Source: Acidobacteriota bacterium (lineage in GTDB: Bacteria; Acidobacteriota; Blastocatellia; Pyrinomonadales; Pyrinomonadaceae). From it: a stretch of DNA of 64,000 bases. Each line of letters opens with the position of its first letter. The first letter of the stretch is position 1. Location: contig JAEZIT010000120.1 of NCBI GenBank assembly GCA_023436495.1, positions 1-64,000 of the forward strand, read 5' to 3'. This document shows, piece by piece, positions 42,436-50,931 of the stretch. A program made the position numbers and the translations under genes. The notes beneath the pieces were generated by a model, which did not search any database, was not told the origin of the DNA, and saw only the letters and a program-made list of their open reading frames with translations.

Positions 42436-43374
42436 TTATTGGTCAGGGCCGTTTGCCAGAGCTCGTGCGTTCCGCTGCAGGCCGCCGAGCTTCGCCCGCT
42501 TTATCGCGCTTCGGCGAAACCGTTCGGCATAGGTCTCCGGCGTGAATTCCGCTACCTCACTCAAGCTCACAGACGTTTCTCCGCGTCGCGGCTCGAACCG
42601 CGTCTCGTCCGTCGGTTTCTCGAACCGGTTCCACGGGCATACGTCCTGACAAATATCGCAGCCGTATATGTAGCCTTCCATTTTTCCGGTTATTTCCGCA
42701 GGCAGCTCTTCATCTCTTAGCTCGATCGTGGCATAGGACAGGCATTTCGTTGAATCGACAACGTATGGCTCGACGATCGCATTCGTCGGGCAGGCGTCGA
42801 GGCACGCGGTACAGCTTCCGCAATGATCGGGGACGATCTCGTGATCGTAGTCGAGCTCGATATTCAACAGCAGCTCGCCGATAAAGAACCACGAGCCGAA
42901 TTCGCGGGTGATGACGTTCGAATGTTTGCCCATCCAGCCTAATCCGGCGCGCACCGCCCAAGCCTTGTCCATGATCGGCGCCGTATCGACGCAGGCCTTG
43001 CTTTCAATACCCGGAACTTCCGTCGCGATCCACGCCTGCAGCTCCCGAAGCTTTTCCTTCACGACGTCGTGATAATCGTCGCCCCAGGCGTACCGCGAGA
43101 TCTTGCCGCGTTCAGGGTCGTCCGCGTGTTCGTGCGGCGTGTAATAATTCAGTGCGACGACCACTATCGATCGGGCACCCTGAAACAGCACCGCCGGATC
43201 CGACCGCTTTTCCGGCTCGCGTTCCATCCATTTCATCTCGCCGTGATATCCGTTAGCGAGCCATTCGGCAAACCTCGCTCCTTCCGCCGCGAGCGGTTCC
43301 GCCGGGACGATGCCGACCTTGTGAAACCCGACCGCCAGCGCCTTTTGTTTTATCTTTTCGCTTAATGGATCCAC
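42436..43374 (-). CDS. queG: epoxyqueuosine reductase
   Basis: 312 residues from a GTG start. It reduces epoxyqueuosine to queuosine in tRNA, with cobalamin and two 4Fe-4S clusters. Seen: the N-terminal VGFHKVGIVPAEPL, the MKWMEREPEKRSDP stretch, KACVDTAPIMDKAWAVRAGLGWMGKHSNVI, then the cluster motifs HCGSCTACLDACPTNAI and GCDICQDVCPWN. Length is slightly below the E. coli protein (379) because the C-terminal HEAT-like part is missing, as in many bacteria. It precedes moaA on the same strand. Confidence 0.95.
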   Translation of the reverse strand: MDPLSEKIKQKALAVGFHKVGIVPAEPLAAEGARFAEWLANGYHGEMKWMEREPEKRSDPAVLFQGARSIVVVALNYYTPHEHADDPERGKISRYAWGDDYHDVVKEKLRELQAWIATEVPGIESKACVDTAPIMDKAWAVRAGLGWMGKHSNVITREFGSWFFIGELLLNIELDYDHEIVPDHCGSCTACLDACPTNAIVEPYVVDSTKCLSYATIELRDEELPAEITGKMEGYIYGCDICQDVCPWNRFEKPTDETRFEPRRGETSVSLSEVAEFTPETYAERFRRSAIKRAKLGGLQRNARALANGPDQ

Positions 43375-43400
43375 CTTTTTTCAGCCTAACATATCGGCGC

Positions 43401-43436
43401 AAAAATGCGGCTGAACGGACAATGCCGAACAGCCGC
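43401..43436 (-). terminator. intrinsic terminator after TonB-dependent receptor
   Basis: On the minus strand GCGGCTG and CAGCCGC pair with a short inner stem and are followed by ATTTTTGC. It lies about 20 bp after the receptor stop and directly upstream of queG, separating the two units. Confidence 0.75.
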
Positions 43437-43457
43437 GATGTTCTGGAAATAGTTTTC

Positions 43458-46400
43458 CTAGAAGCTGAATTTCAAACCGATCTGGAACTGACGCGGGTCA
43501 TATGCGGCAGTCGAGCGGCTGTAATATTTGCCGCCGGTCCGTTCACCTTCGCTGTTCACCGCTCTGAAGAACGGCGACGCAGCGGCTTCGTTGAACCGGT
43601 TGAAGATGTTAAAGCCTTCGAAAATAAGGTCGGCACGCAGGCGTTCGCCAAAGTAGAACGCACGCGAGATACGCAGGTCGACCGAGGCATACGGATGTGT
43701 TTTACCCATATTGCGGCCGAGGCTGCCGATGCCGAAAATAAGGTTTCCGTTCTGGTCGAAATCAAACATCGAACACGGCGCACCCGGCGCGACGATGTTC
43801 GCGGGCTGCGTTGCCGGGCAAAGCGATCCGTCCGGCAAAACATCCGGGCGGTCGGTCTGTGACGACTGGTCGTTGTTCGTGTCTATGTTCGTGATGATGT
43901 TGAACGGCCTTCCGGAAGAGATCTCAATGATCGGAGCGATCGTGAAATCCGCCAGCAGCTTCTTACCCCAGCTATTCCCGTTGCGCCAACTGGTCGGCGA
44001 AGCGACGACGCCGCTGAAAATAAAGCGGTGACGCTGGTCGAACAGCGAATCGGCACGCTCCAGGTTAAAGCGGCGAACGTCCTGCGCGATCAGCAGCGTC
44101 TGCAGGTCGGACGAATCGTCGATCGCGTGTGACCACGTATAACCGGCCAGGAACTGGAAGTTGTTCGAAAAACGTCGTTTGAGTTCGACGTTCATCGCGT
44201 TATATTCCGAATTGCCGTCGGAAAGCTGTGCGTTTACCGAACCGAACGGCGTCAGGATCCCCGGTGTCCTAAGCGAACCGGAAAGCTGCGAATCGAGCAG
44301 CGCTTTCGTGACCACGCCGCCCGACAGAGCCTGCGCCAGGAAATAGTTCGGTGCATTCGGCCTGAAAAAGTTCGCGATCGCCGGTGCGACGACGCGTCCG
44401 CCCGGACATTGCGCGATCATGCCGCCAATAACGACAGCGCATGTTTGCCCGTAAACGTTCGTGAACGTTGTTCCCGGAGCGGTCGTCGCGATCGTGATCG
44501 CGTTTGCCGCCTGTGTCGTCGTCGGCAGTAATCCGCCCGAAAAACGCTGGAAATTCTGGATCTGCAGGTTCGTGTTCGGCGAATTCAGGTCCGTCGGATG
44601 CGGCAGGTGATGCGCACCGACGAAGATGTAGCCGACCGTCAGCGACATGTTATTCGTTATCTGCTGTTCGATGGCAAGGTTTGCCTGCGTTGCCGAGGCG
44701 TACTGGAAATCCTTCGCGATCGGCAGCGTGAACGGCAGCACCGCACCGAATCCGGGGAACGTCTGGTCATTGAAACGCTGGCGACCGAACTGGTACTGCG
44801 AACTTGCCGCTACGCCCGGCGTGCGCGTTGCGCCGCAGATCGTCGGGACCGATCCGATAGCTCCGCAGACGGTGCCCTGGAAAACTTGAGCGGCGTTGAA
44901 CAACGCTGTCGGGTCCGGGCTTCCGGCCGTCAGGACAGCCTGCTGCTGTTGTGCCGCGTCTGCGATGTCCGAATTGAACGCAGCCGCCAGCAGCGGATGG
45001 TCATAGAACAGCCCGAGCGCGCCGCGGACCACCGTCTTGCTGTTGCCGAAAATGTCCCAGGCAAACCCGAATCTCGGTGCCCAGTTGTTCGTGTCACGCG
45101 GGAATCCCTGCTGCACGCCGACGGCGTCCTGCGCCGCAAGAAGATCGGCCTGCGTCAGCGTGATGCCCGTCAGCGGATCTCTGAAATCCACCGGAGCGAT
45201 CGTCTGTGTCAGTTCCACGTCGTAGCGGATGCCGTAATTGAGCGTCAGCCGCTGATGGATACGCCACGAATCCTGTGCAAAGAACGCGATCGGCTTGTTC
45301 TTGATCTGGCTGATCGGGTTGCCGAATCCCTGAATGTATGTCGACGGCATGCCGAGTCCGTATGACTGGACCGACGTAAATGCCGGAGCCGCGCCGACGC
45401 CCGGCAGGGCCGGAAACGGCGCGATGTTCGTCGCCGCAAAGTCGCCGAAATTGAACAGGCCGGCGAAGTTAAGCTCGAACAATGCCGACGGGATCTCTAT
45501 CCAGTTAAAATCGGCACCGAATTTCATCGTGTGATTGCCGACGACGAAATTCACGTTGTCCGCGACCTGAAAACGCGTCTCGGTCCTGTCCACCGGCGAG
45601 AACAGTTCGCGGCCGATGAACGCCGTGTCCGTGATATTGAAGGCAACGGCCTCGTTGTTCTGCGAACGGAAGCTCGTGTCGCGCTTGCCCCAGCTAAACC
45701 GAAATTCGTTCAGCACGTTGCTCGCAAGATTTGTCGTAAGTCCCGACGAGAACGAATAGTCCTTGATGTCCGTAATGCCGGTTCGTGAAAAATCGTTTTG
45801 CCCGAGAGCCTGGTTCTGCGATTCGACCTGAACGCCCGAAACGCGGCTCGGGTTATAGCCGAAACGCATTGTCAGTTGATTGCTCGAATTGAACGAATGG
45901 TCGCCGCGGATCGAAAAATAATGCGTTTTGTCGCGGACCGGGAAAACCTTCTGCAGGTTCAGCAGCGGACGGAACGCGATGGGTTCACCCAAGCTGTTTG
46001 TGGTCGTGGTTGGCACCGGCGTTCCCACCAAAAGGAACCGCGGGCCAATGACCTGTCCGGCCGGGATCGGCGTGATCGCACCGGGGCTGCGGAGCGGGTT
46101 CGATCCGAACAGCGCGGTGTAGCTTCCGCTGGATGCCAGCGTCAAATAAGCGATCGCCGTCGAAGGGCTCGCCGCCAACAGGGCGTTCGCATACGCTGCC
46201 TGTTCCGGTGTCAAAAATCCATATGTCTGGCCGCCCAACGCAGCCGGGACCGTGACCGATGAGGTCAGCCCCTGCGTTACGTCCGACGTGAAGTACCCCG
46301 ATTCGCGGCGCTGCCTTCCTTCAAAAGCTGCAAAAAAGAACGTGCGGTCCTTTACGATCGGCCCGCCGAGGGTTATTCCGTACTGGCCGCGGGTGAAATC

Positions 46401-47255
46401 CGGCTTTTCGCCTGCGGGAGCGAATGCGTTCCTCGCCTGGATCGACTTGTCGCGAAGAAATCCAAAAACGTTGCCTCTGAGCTGGTTCGTTCCGCGTTTC
46501 GTCACGACGTTGACGACGCCGCCGGTCGCGCGTCCGAATTCCGGTGCATACGAATTTGTCGCCACCTGATATTCCTGCACCGCTTCCTGCCCGACGGTCG
46601 AACGCGCCGCGTTGATCGAATTATCGGTAAAATCCGCGCCGTCCACGTTCACCTGTGTCGAACGGCCGCGCTGGCCGCCGACGTTTATGCCCGATGTCGG
46701 AGCAGGCCCGATCGGCCGTCCGTTATCGCGGCTGACCGTGGGCAGCGTCAGGGCGAAACCGATCGCGCTGCGTTCGTTGATCGGCAGATTTTCGATGCGC
46801 TCCTGTTCGATCGTATTCGAGACGGATGTGCGTCCTGTTTCGATCAGTGCGACCGAATCGACCGGGACCTCAACGACGACGTCCGGCGACCCGACCTCGA
46901 GCGCGATGGGAACGGTAGCGCGCTGGCCGACCGTCAGCCGCAAATTCGATACCGAAGCCTTTTTGAACGACGGAGCTTCCGCCGTGAGATTATAATCGCC
47001 GGGCGGCAGGCCGATCAGCTTATATTCGCCCGATTCGTTCGACGTCGCAGTTCGCGTAATGCCGGTATGCGGGTCGGTTACGGTTACCGTGGCACCGGCG
47101 ATGACTGCGCCGTTCGAGTCGGTCACCGTACCGGACAGGTCCGCCGTGCTTACCTGTGCCTGGCCGAACGCGCCGATCGCACCCATTATCAGCATTGCGG
47201 CGACCAAAAATATACTGCCGGCTGCCGGCTCTGCCTTAAACGGAATTACTCTCAT
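43458..47255 (-). CDS. Oar-like TonB-dependent outer membrane receptor
   Basis: 1265 residues behind AAGGAG at 9-nt spacing. A signal sequence (GSIFLVAAMLIMGAIGAFGQ) leads to a carboxypeptidase-regulatory-like Ig domain (res ~38-115: STADLSGTVTDSNGAVIAGATVTVTD ... YKLIGLPPGDYNLTAEAPSF) and then a plug domain (res ~140-265) and a large beta barrel with many aromatic-ended strands, finishing in the typical C-terminal QIGLKFSF. The architecture is that of the acidobacterial CarboxypepD_reg/OmpA-like TonB receptors (Oar). Substrate unknown, possibly oligosaccharides or peptides. No ExbB/ExbD/TonB genes are nearby. Single-gene unit. Confidence 0.93.
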   Translation of the reverse strand: MRVIPFKAEPAAGSIFLVAAMLIMGAIGAFGQAQVSTADLSGTVTDSNGAVIAGATVTVTDPHTGITRTATSNESGEYKLIGLPPGDYNLTAEAPSFKKASVSNLRLTVGQRATVPIALEVGSPDVVVEVPVDSVALIETGRTSVSNTIEQERIENLPINERSAIGFALTLPTVSRDNGRPIGPAPTSGINVGGQRGRSTQVNVDGADFTDNSINAARSTVGQEAVQEYQVATNSYAPEFGRATGGVVNVVTKRGTNQLRGNVFGFLRDKSIQARNAFAPAGEKPDFTRGQYGITLGGPIVKDRTFFFAAFEGRQRRESGYFTSDVTQGLTSSVTVPAALGGQTYGFLTPEQAAYANALLAASPSTAIAYLTLASSGSYTALFGSNPLRSPGAITPIPAGQVIGPRFLLVGTPVPTTTTNSLGEPIAFRPLLNLQKVFPVRDKTHYFSIRGDHSFNSSNQLTMRFGYNPSRVSGVQVESQNQALGQNDFSRTGITDIKDYSFSSGLTTNLASNVLNEFRFSWGKRDTSFRSQNNEAVAFNITDTAFIGRELFSPVDRTETRFQVADNVNFVVGNHTMKFGADFNWIEIPSALFELNFAGLFNFGDFAATNIAPFPALPGVGAAPAFTSVQSYGLGMPSTYIQGFGNPISQIKNKPIAFFAQDSWRIHQRLTLNYGIRYDVELTQTIAPVDFRDPLTGITLTQADLLAAQDAVGVQQGFPRDTNNWAPRFGFAWDIFGNSKTVVRGALGLFYDHPLLAAAFNSDIADAAQQQQAVLTAGSPDPTALFNAAQVFQGTVCGAIGSVPTICGATRTPGVAASSQYQFGRQRFNDQTFPGFGAVLPFTLPIAKDFQYASATQANLAIEQQITNNMSLTVGYIFVGAHHLPHPTDLNSPNTNLQIQNFQRFSGGLLPTTTQAANAITIATTAPGTTFTNVYGQTCAVVIGGMIAQCPGGRVVAPAIANFFRPNAPNYFLAQALSGGVVTKALLDSQLSGSLRTPGILTPFGSVNAQLSDGNSEYNAMNVELKRRFSNNFQFLAGYTWSHAIDDSSDLQTLLIAQDVRRFNLERADSLFDQRHRFIFSGVVASPTSWRNGNSWGKKLLADFTIAPIIEISSGRPFNIITNIDTNNDQSSQTDRPDVLPDGSLCPATQPANIVAPGAPCSMFDFDQNGNLIFGIGSLGRNMGKTHPYASVDLRISRAFYFGERLRADLIFEGFNIFNRFNEAAASPFFRAVNSEGERTGGKYYSRSTAAYDPRQFQIGLKFSF

Positions 47256-47489
47256 TCAGTTGTTCTCCTTAGATATTTACGATAACTCGGTCGTCTGTCT
47301 AAAGCTTATTAGAGAAGCTATTGGCCTGTCCCGAAACCGCGGCTTCGTCGAAACTTCCGACTTGGTGTTATTGAATTTTCAGAATTTCGCTCGACAGATT
47401 ATGACCGGATTAGATTTGCTTTGACTCTTTTATCGCAAAAACCCTTATAAGGCAAGCAAAAAGTAACATTTTCGCATCGTCTGTGAACT

Positions 47490-48671
47490 TTATTTTTGCT
47501 TGTTTCCTTGCCCGCGCGTCGCCCTCGCCAGCATCGTCCGCAGCCCCTCGCTTCGCCTGAGCGCCGCGATCGCCATTTTGCCCCAAAATGGCGAAAATGC
47601 CGCGCGCCGCAAAAGCCTTAATACTCCGAATCGCGATGCAAACCTTTGCTTGTATTCTGTTCTGTAATGCTCCGCCAGAGCGTCCGCATCGTCCCAGTGT
47701 CCGGTGATGCAGCCCGCAAGCAATTCCGAGCTTTCCAGCGCCAGCAGAATGCCGCTGCCTGTGAACGGGTCGGCAAAACCGGCCGCATCGCCAACCGTCA
47801 AGAGGTTCGTCGCCGCGGGCATACCCCACACACCGAAATCGTCCACCGCGACCGTTAGCCATTCGCCGTCGCGCGCCGCACCGAAAAGCGAAGAGCGCGC
47901 ACGCGGATTCACCATCACGGCGTCTTCCAGTATCCGGTCGCCGCTGCCGCCCGCAAGCTTAACGGCGTCCGCGGTCAAAAACAGGCAAACATTCACGCGG
48001 CCGCCCTCGACCGGGCTCGCTCCGCCATATCCGCCCGGAAACGAATAGATCTCACAGGCGTCACGCCCGAGCGCCGCACCGCGAAAATGCGTCTTAAAGC
48101 CCACGATCTTCGTGCCTCGTCGCCTGTTTCCGCCGGAGCCATTCTCTTTTGCCGCAAGTTTTGCAAGGATCCCGCTTCGGCCCGTCGCGTCTATAAACAG
48201 CCCCCCTTCTATCCGCTTATCGCCCGAAGCGGTCCGCACGCGAACGGCCGCAACACGTCCATCCACCATTTCGACACCCGCGGCCGCCGCTTCTTCGATC
48301 ACCTCGGCACCCGCCTCGCCCGCGCGTCTCAGTAAGACCTCATCCATCCTCGCTCGGCTCAGACCCAGAGCGCATTCGCCGGCGTCCAGCACCTGCGACG
48401 GTATAACGATCCCGCGTCCGCGTATGTCGAAAAAATGCGTTGCCGAAATACGCGCGCCGCCCGCGTCGAGCATTTGCCCAAGCACGCCGAGGCTCGCAAA
48501 ATGCCGCAGCGATTCCGGCGATATGAACTCGCCGCACAGCTTCTCCCGCGGAAACCGCTCGCGTTCGATCAGGGTCACGCGAAATCCGGCCGACGCCAGC
48601 CTTATCGCCGTGCTCGAACCCGCCGGCCCGCCGCCGGCTATCACAATGTTGGGTTTCCGGTTTGCCGCCAC
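47490..48671 (-). CDS. FAD-dependent oxidoreductase, geranylgeranyl-reductase-like
   Basis: 393 residues from a GTG start. The dinucleotide-binding motif is NIVIAGGGPAGSSTAIRLASAGFRVTLIERE, followed by the FPREKLCGEFISPESL stretch (P-R-x-K-x-C-G) typical of the geranylgeranyl reductase/squalene-monooxygenase-like FAD family. The second FAD motif is LTVGDAAGFADPFTGSGILLALES. The C-terminus is basic. It probably reduces or hydroxylates a polyprenyl or similar hydrophobic substrate. Divergent from the MBL gene at 48723 with only 51 bp between starts. Confidence 0.88.
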   Translation of the reverse strand: MAANRKPNIVIAGGGPAGSSTAIRLASAGFRVTLIERERFPREKLCGEFISPESLRHFASLGVLGQMLDAGGARISATHFFDIRGRGIVIPSQVLDAGECALGLSRARMDEVLLRRAGEAGAEVIEEAAAAGVEMVDGRVAAVRVRTASGDKRIEGGLFIDATGRSGILAKLAAKENGSGGNRRRGTKIVGFKTHFRGAALGRDACEIYSFPGGYGGASPVEGGRVNVCLFLTADAVKLAGGSGDRILEDAVMVNPRARSSLFGAARDGEWLTVAVDDFGVWGMPAATNLLTVGDAAGFADPFTGSGILLALESSELLAGCITGHWDDADALAEHYRTEYKQRFASRFGVLRLLRRAAFSPFWGKMAIAALRRSEGLRTMLARATRGQGNKQK

Positions 48672-48722
48672 TGAATATTATGATAGCGTTTTTGCGGGAG
48701 TTTTAGTCGTTATTTATCCGAT

Positions 48723-49682
48723 ATGCAGATCATTCCGATCACGGTCCCGACGCCGTTTTACGTCGGCGACGTAAACGTTTACCTGATCCGCGAAGACCCC
48801 GTAACGCTGATCGATGTAGGCCCTAAGACCGCCGATGCCGAACGAGCGCTTCGCGACGCGCTCGGCGGCCACGGCGTCCGTTTCTCCGACATCCGCCGCA
48901 TTGTCCTTACGCATGCACACGAAGATCATTGCGGACTCGCCCGCAGCATTCGCGACGAGGCAAAGAACGCCGAGGTCTTAGTTCACGATTGGGAGACCGG
49001 CCATCTCTTCGGCCGCCTTGCGCAAGACGAGCATCGCCGCCTGCTGCTGCGTTCGGGCGTGCCCGCAGTCGTTTTCGACGAAATGCGTTCGATATACGAT
49101 GACATCAGTTTGCTGACCGACGCGCTCGAAGATGGCGGATTCGAACCGCTCCGGGATGAGATGGAGCTCGAGTTCGAAAGCGGCGCCCTTCGCGTCCTGC
49201 ACACGCCCGGCCATACACCAGGTTCGTGTTCGTTCGTCCGCGAAGCGAACCGCACGCTCGTGTGCGGTGACTGCGTCCTTAAACGCATTACGCCCAATCC
49301 GATCCTGTCGCCCGATCCCGTCGATCCCGACCGGCGCTTTCGCTCACTTGCCGAATATCTCGTCAGCCTCGCAAAGCTCCGCGGCCAATCGCCGACGCTC
49401 GTCCACACCGGCCACGGCGAACCGGTGACCGATTTCGAAGAGATCTTCAACCGGTACGTTCGCGCCATCGACGACCGTCAAAAACGCGTCATCTCTTTGC
49501 TCGGCAATGACAGCCTGACGGCATTCGATGTCGCACAAAGGCTTTTCCCAAGCGCCATCGGCCGCGACGTTCACCGGTTCCTTGCGATCTCCGAATCCGT
49601 CGCGCACCTCGACTACGCCGAATCCGAAGGCAAGATCGCGCTCGAATTGAAAGAAGGCATAGAATATTACCGCGCGAAGTAA
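48723..49682 (+). CDS. MBL-fold hydrolase with C-terminal winged-helix extension (LACTB2-like)
   Basis: 319 residues, no signal. The zinc motif is VLTHAHEDHCGLA, with further ligands in LHTPGHTPGSCSFV, LVCGDCVLKR (Asp) and VHTGHGEPVTDF (His). After the MBL core, residues ~245-319 form a helical segment (RQKRVISLLGNDSLTAFDVAQRLFPSAIGRDVHRFLAISESVAHLDYAESEGKIALEL) that has the pattern of the beta-lactamase-associated winged helix found in LACTB2 and related endoribonuclease-like hydrolases. Substrate unknown. It shares a short divergent promoter region with the FAD oxidoreductase. Confidence 0.88.
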   Translation: MQIIPITVPTPFYVGDVNVYLIREDPVTLIDVGPKTADAERALRDALGGHGVRFSDIRRIVLTHAHEDHCGLARSIRDEAKNAEVLVHDWETGHLFGRLAQDEHRRLLLRSGVPAVVFDEMRSIYDDISLLTDALEDGGFEPLRDEMELEFESGALRVLHTPGHTPGSCSFVREANRTLVCGDCVLKRITPNPILSPDPVDPDRRFRSLAEYLVSLAKLRGQSPTLVHTGHGEPVTDFEEIFNRYVRAIDDRQKRVISLLGNDSLTAFDVAQRLFPSAIGRDVHRFLAISESVAHLDYAESEGKIALELKEGIEYYRAK

Positions 49683-49714
49683 GGGAGACGCACTCAACAT
49701 TACCCTGATTCAAC

Positions 49715-49751
49715 CCTTTGCGTCCTTCGCGTCTTTGCGTGAAACTCTTTT
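49715..49751. repeat. dispersed intergenic repeat, copy 1
   Basis: Contains CTTTGCGTCCTTCGCGTC followed by TTTGCGTGAAACTCTT, a GC-poor periodic sequence. A second diverged copy lies at 59576-59610 and the same words are familiar to me from intergenic regions in many soil bacteria. It sits between the MBL gene and the PD40 propeller gene. Confidence 0.7.
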
Positions 49752-49842
49752 CCCTAACACCCCCGGCTCCATCTCCCAAACTCGAAACTTTACCGTAAAT
49801 TAGCTATACTTTACCTTTCGGACCACCTAATAAAACACGGAT

Positions 49843-50898
49843 ATGCCAATTATGACGAAGCTCTTTTTTGTACTCGTACTCTCTTTGACGCTCATCGCAC
49901 CGGCCGCGGGGCAGAACGGCGGACTTGCGGTCGCCGGTGAAAAACGCCTGCAGAATATCAAGCAATTGACCTTCGCCGGCGAAAATGCCGAAGCCTATTT
50001 TTCGACCGACGGCAAACAGCTTATTTTCCAATCCAAACGCGACGGCCGCGAATGTGACCAGATCTACACGATGAACATCGACGGCTCCAACGTCAAGATG
50101 GTCTCGACCGGACAGGGCCGCACGACGTGTTCGTTCTTTTTGAACAAGAACAAGAATATCCTGTACGGTTCGACGCACCTCGACAACAAAGAATGTCCGC
50201 CGAACCCGGATTTTTCCAAGGGGTATGTCTGGGCCATCTATCCGTCGTACGATATTTTTTCCGCCAACGCCGACGGCACCAAGATCAAGCAACTGACGAA
50301 AACGCCCGGCTACGACGCCGAAGCCACCGTTTCGCCCGATGGTAAAAAGATCATCTTTACATCGACGCGCGATGGCGACCTCGACCTCTACGTCATGGAC
50401 CGCAACGGCAAGAACGTCAAACGCCTGACGACCGAACTCGGCTACGACGGCGGCGCGTTCTTCTCGCCGGATGGCAAACAGATCGTGTACCGCGCGTATC
50501 ATCCGAAGACCGAGGCCGAGATCGCACGGTACAAGGACCGCCTAGCGAACGACCTGATCGAACCGAACAATTTTGAGATCTGGGTGATGAACGCCGACGG
50601 CACCAACAAACGTCAGGTGACGAAACTCGGCGACGCCAGCTTCGCGCCGTATTTTACGCCGGACGGCAAGCGTATCATCTTCTGCACGAACCATTTCGCG
50701 TCCGACCCGCGCAAGCGCAATTTCGACCTTGCGCTTATTAATATAGACGGCACGGGCCTCGAACGCGTCACCTACAACGAAACGTTCGACGGCTTCCCGA
50801 TGTTCTCGCCCGACGGCAAAAAACTCGTTTTCGCCTCGAACCGCAACGCCGCGACGCAGGGCGACACCAACGTATTCATCGCCGATTGGGTAGAGTAG
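49843..50898 (+). CDS. exported PD40/TolB-like beta-propeller protein
   Basis: 351 residues with a signal peptide (TKLFFVLVLSLTLIAPAAGQ); the ATG at 49852 is an alternative start. The mature part is a series of PD40 (WD40-like) blades: AYFSTDGKQLIFQSKRDG, ATVSPDGKKIIFTSTRDGDLDLYVMDRNG, GAFFSPDGKQIVYRAY, APYFTPDGKRIIFCTNH and PMFSPDGKKLVFASNRN, each ending in an x-N-x-D-G-x-x-x-x-x-L-T turn. Such propellers are periplasmic protein-interaction scaffolds or sensors. It precedes an M28 peptidase by 33 bp, so both may be one operon. Confidence 0.9.
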   Translation: MPIMTKLFFVLVLSLTLIAPAAGQNGGLAVAGEKRLQNIKQLTFAGENAEAYFSTDGKQLIFQSKRDGRECDQIYTMNIDGSNVKMVSTGQGRTTCSFFLNKNKNILYGSTHLDNKECPPNPDFSKGYVWAIYPSYDIFSANADGTKIKQLTKTPGYDAEATVSPDGKKIIFTSTRDGDLDLYVMDRNGKNVKRLTTELGYDGGAFFSPDGKQIVYRAYHPKTEAEIARYKDRLANDLIEPNNFEIWVMNADGTNKRQVTKLGDASFAPYFTPDGKRIIFCTNHFASDPRKRNFDLALINIDGTGLERVTYNETFDGFPMFSPDGKKLVFASNRNAATQGDTNVFIADWVE

Positions 50899-50931
50899 AT
50901 CAGCCGTAAGCGGGTGCTGAACGGAGTACAT

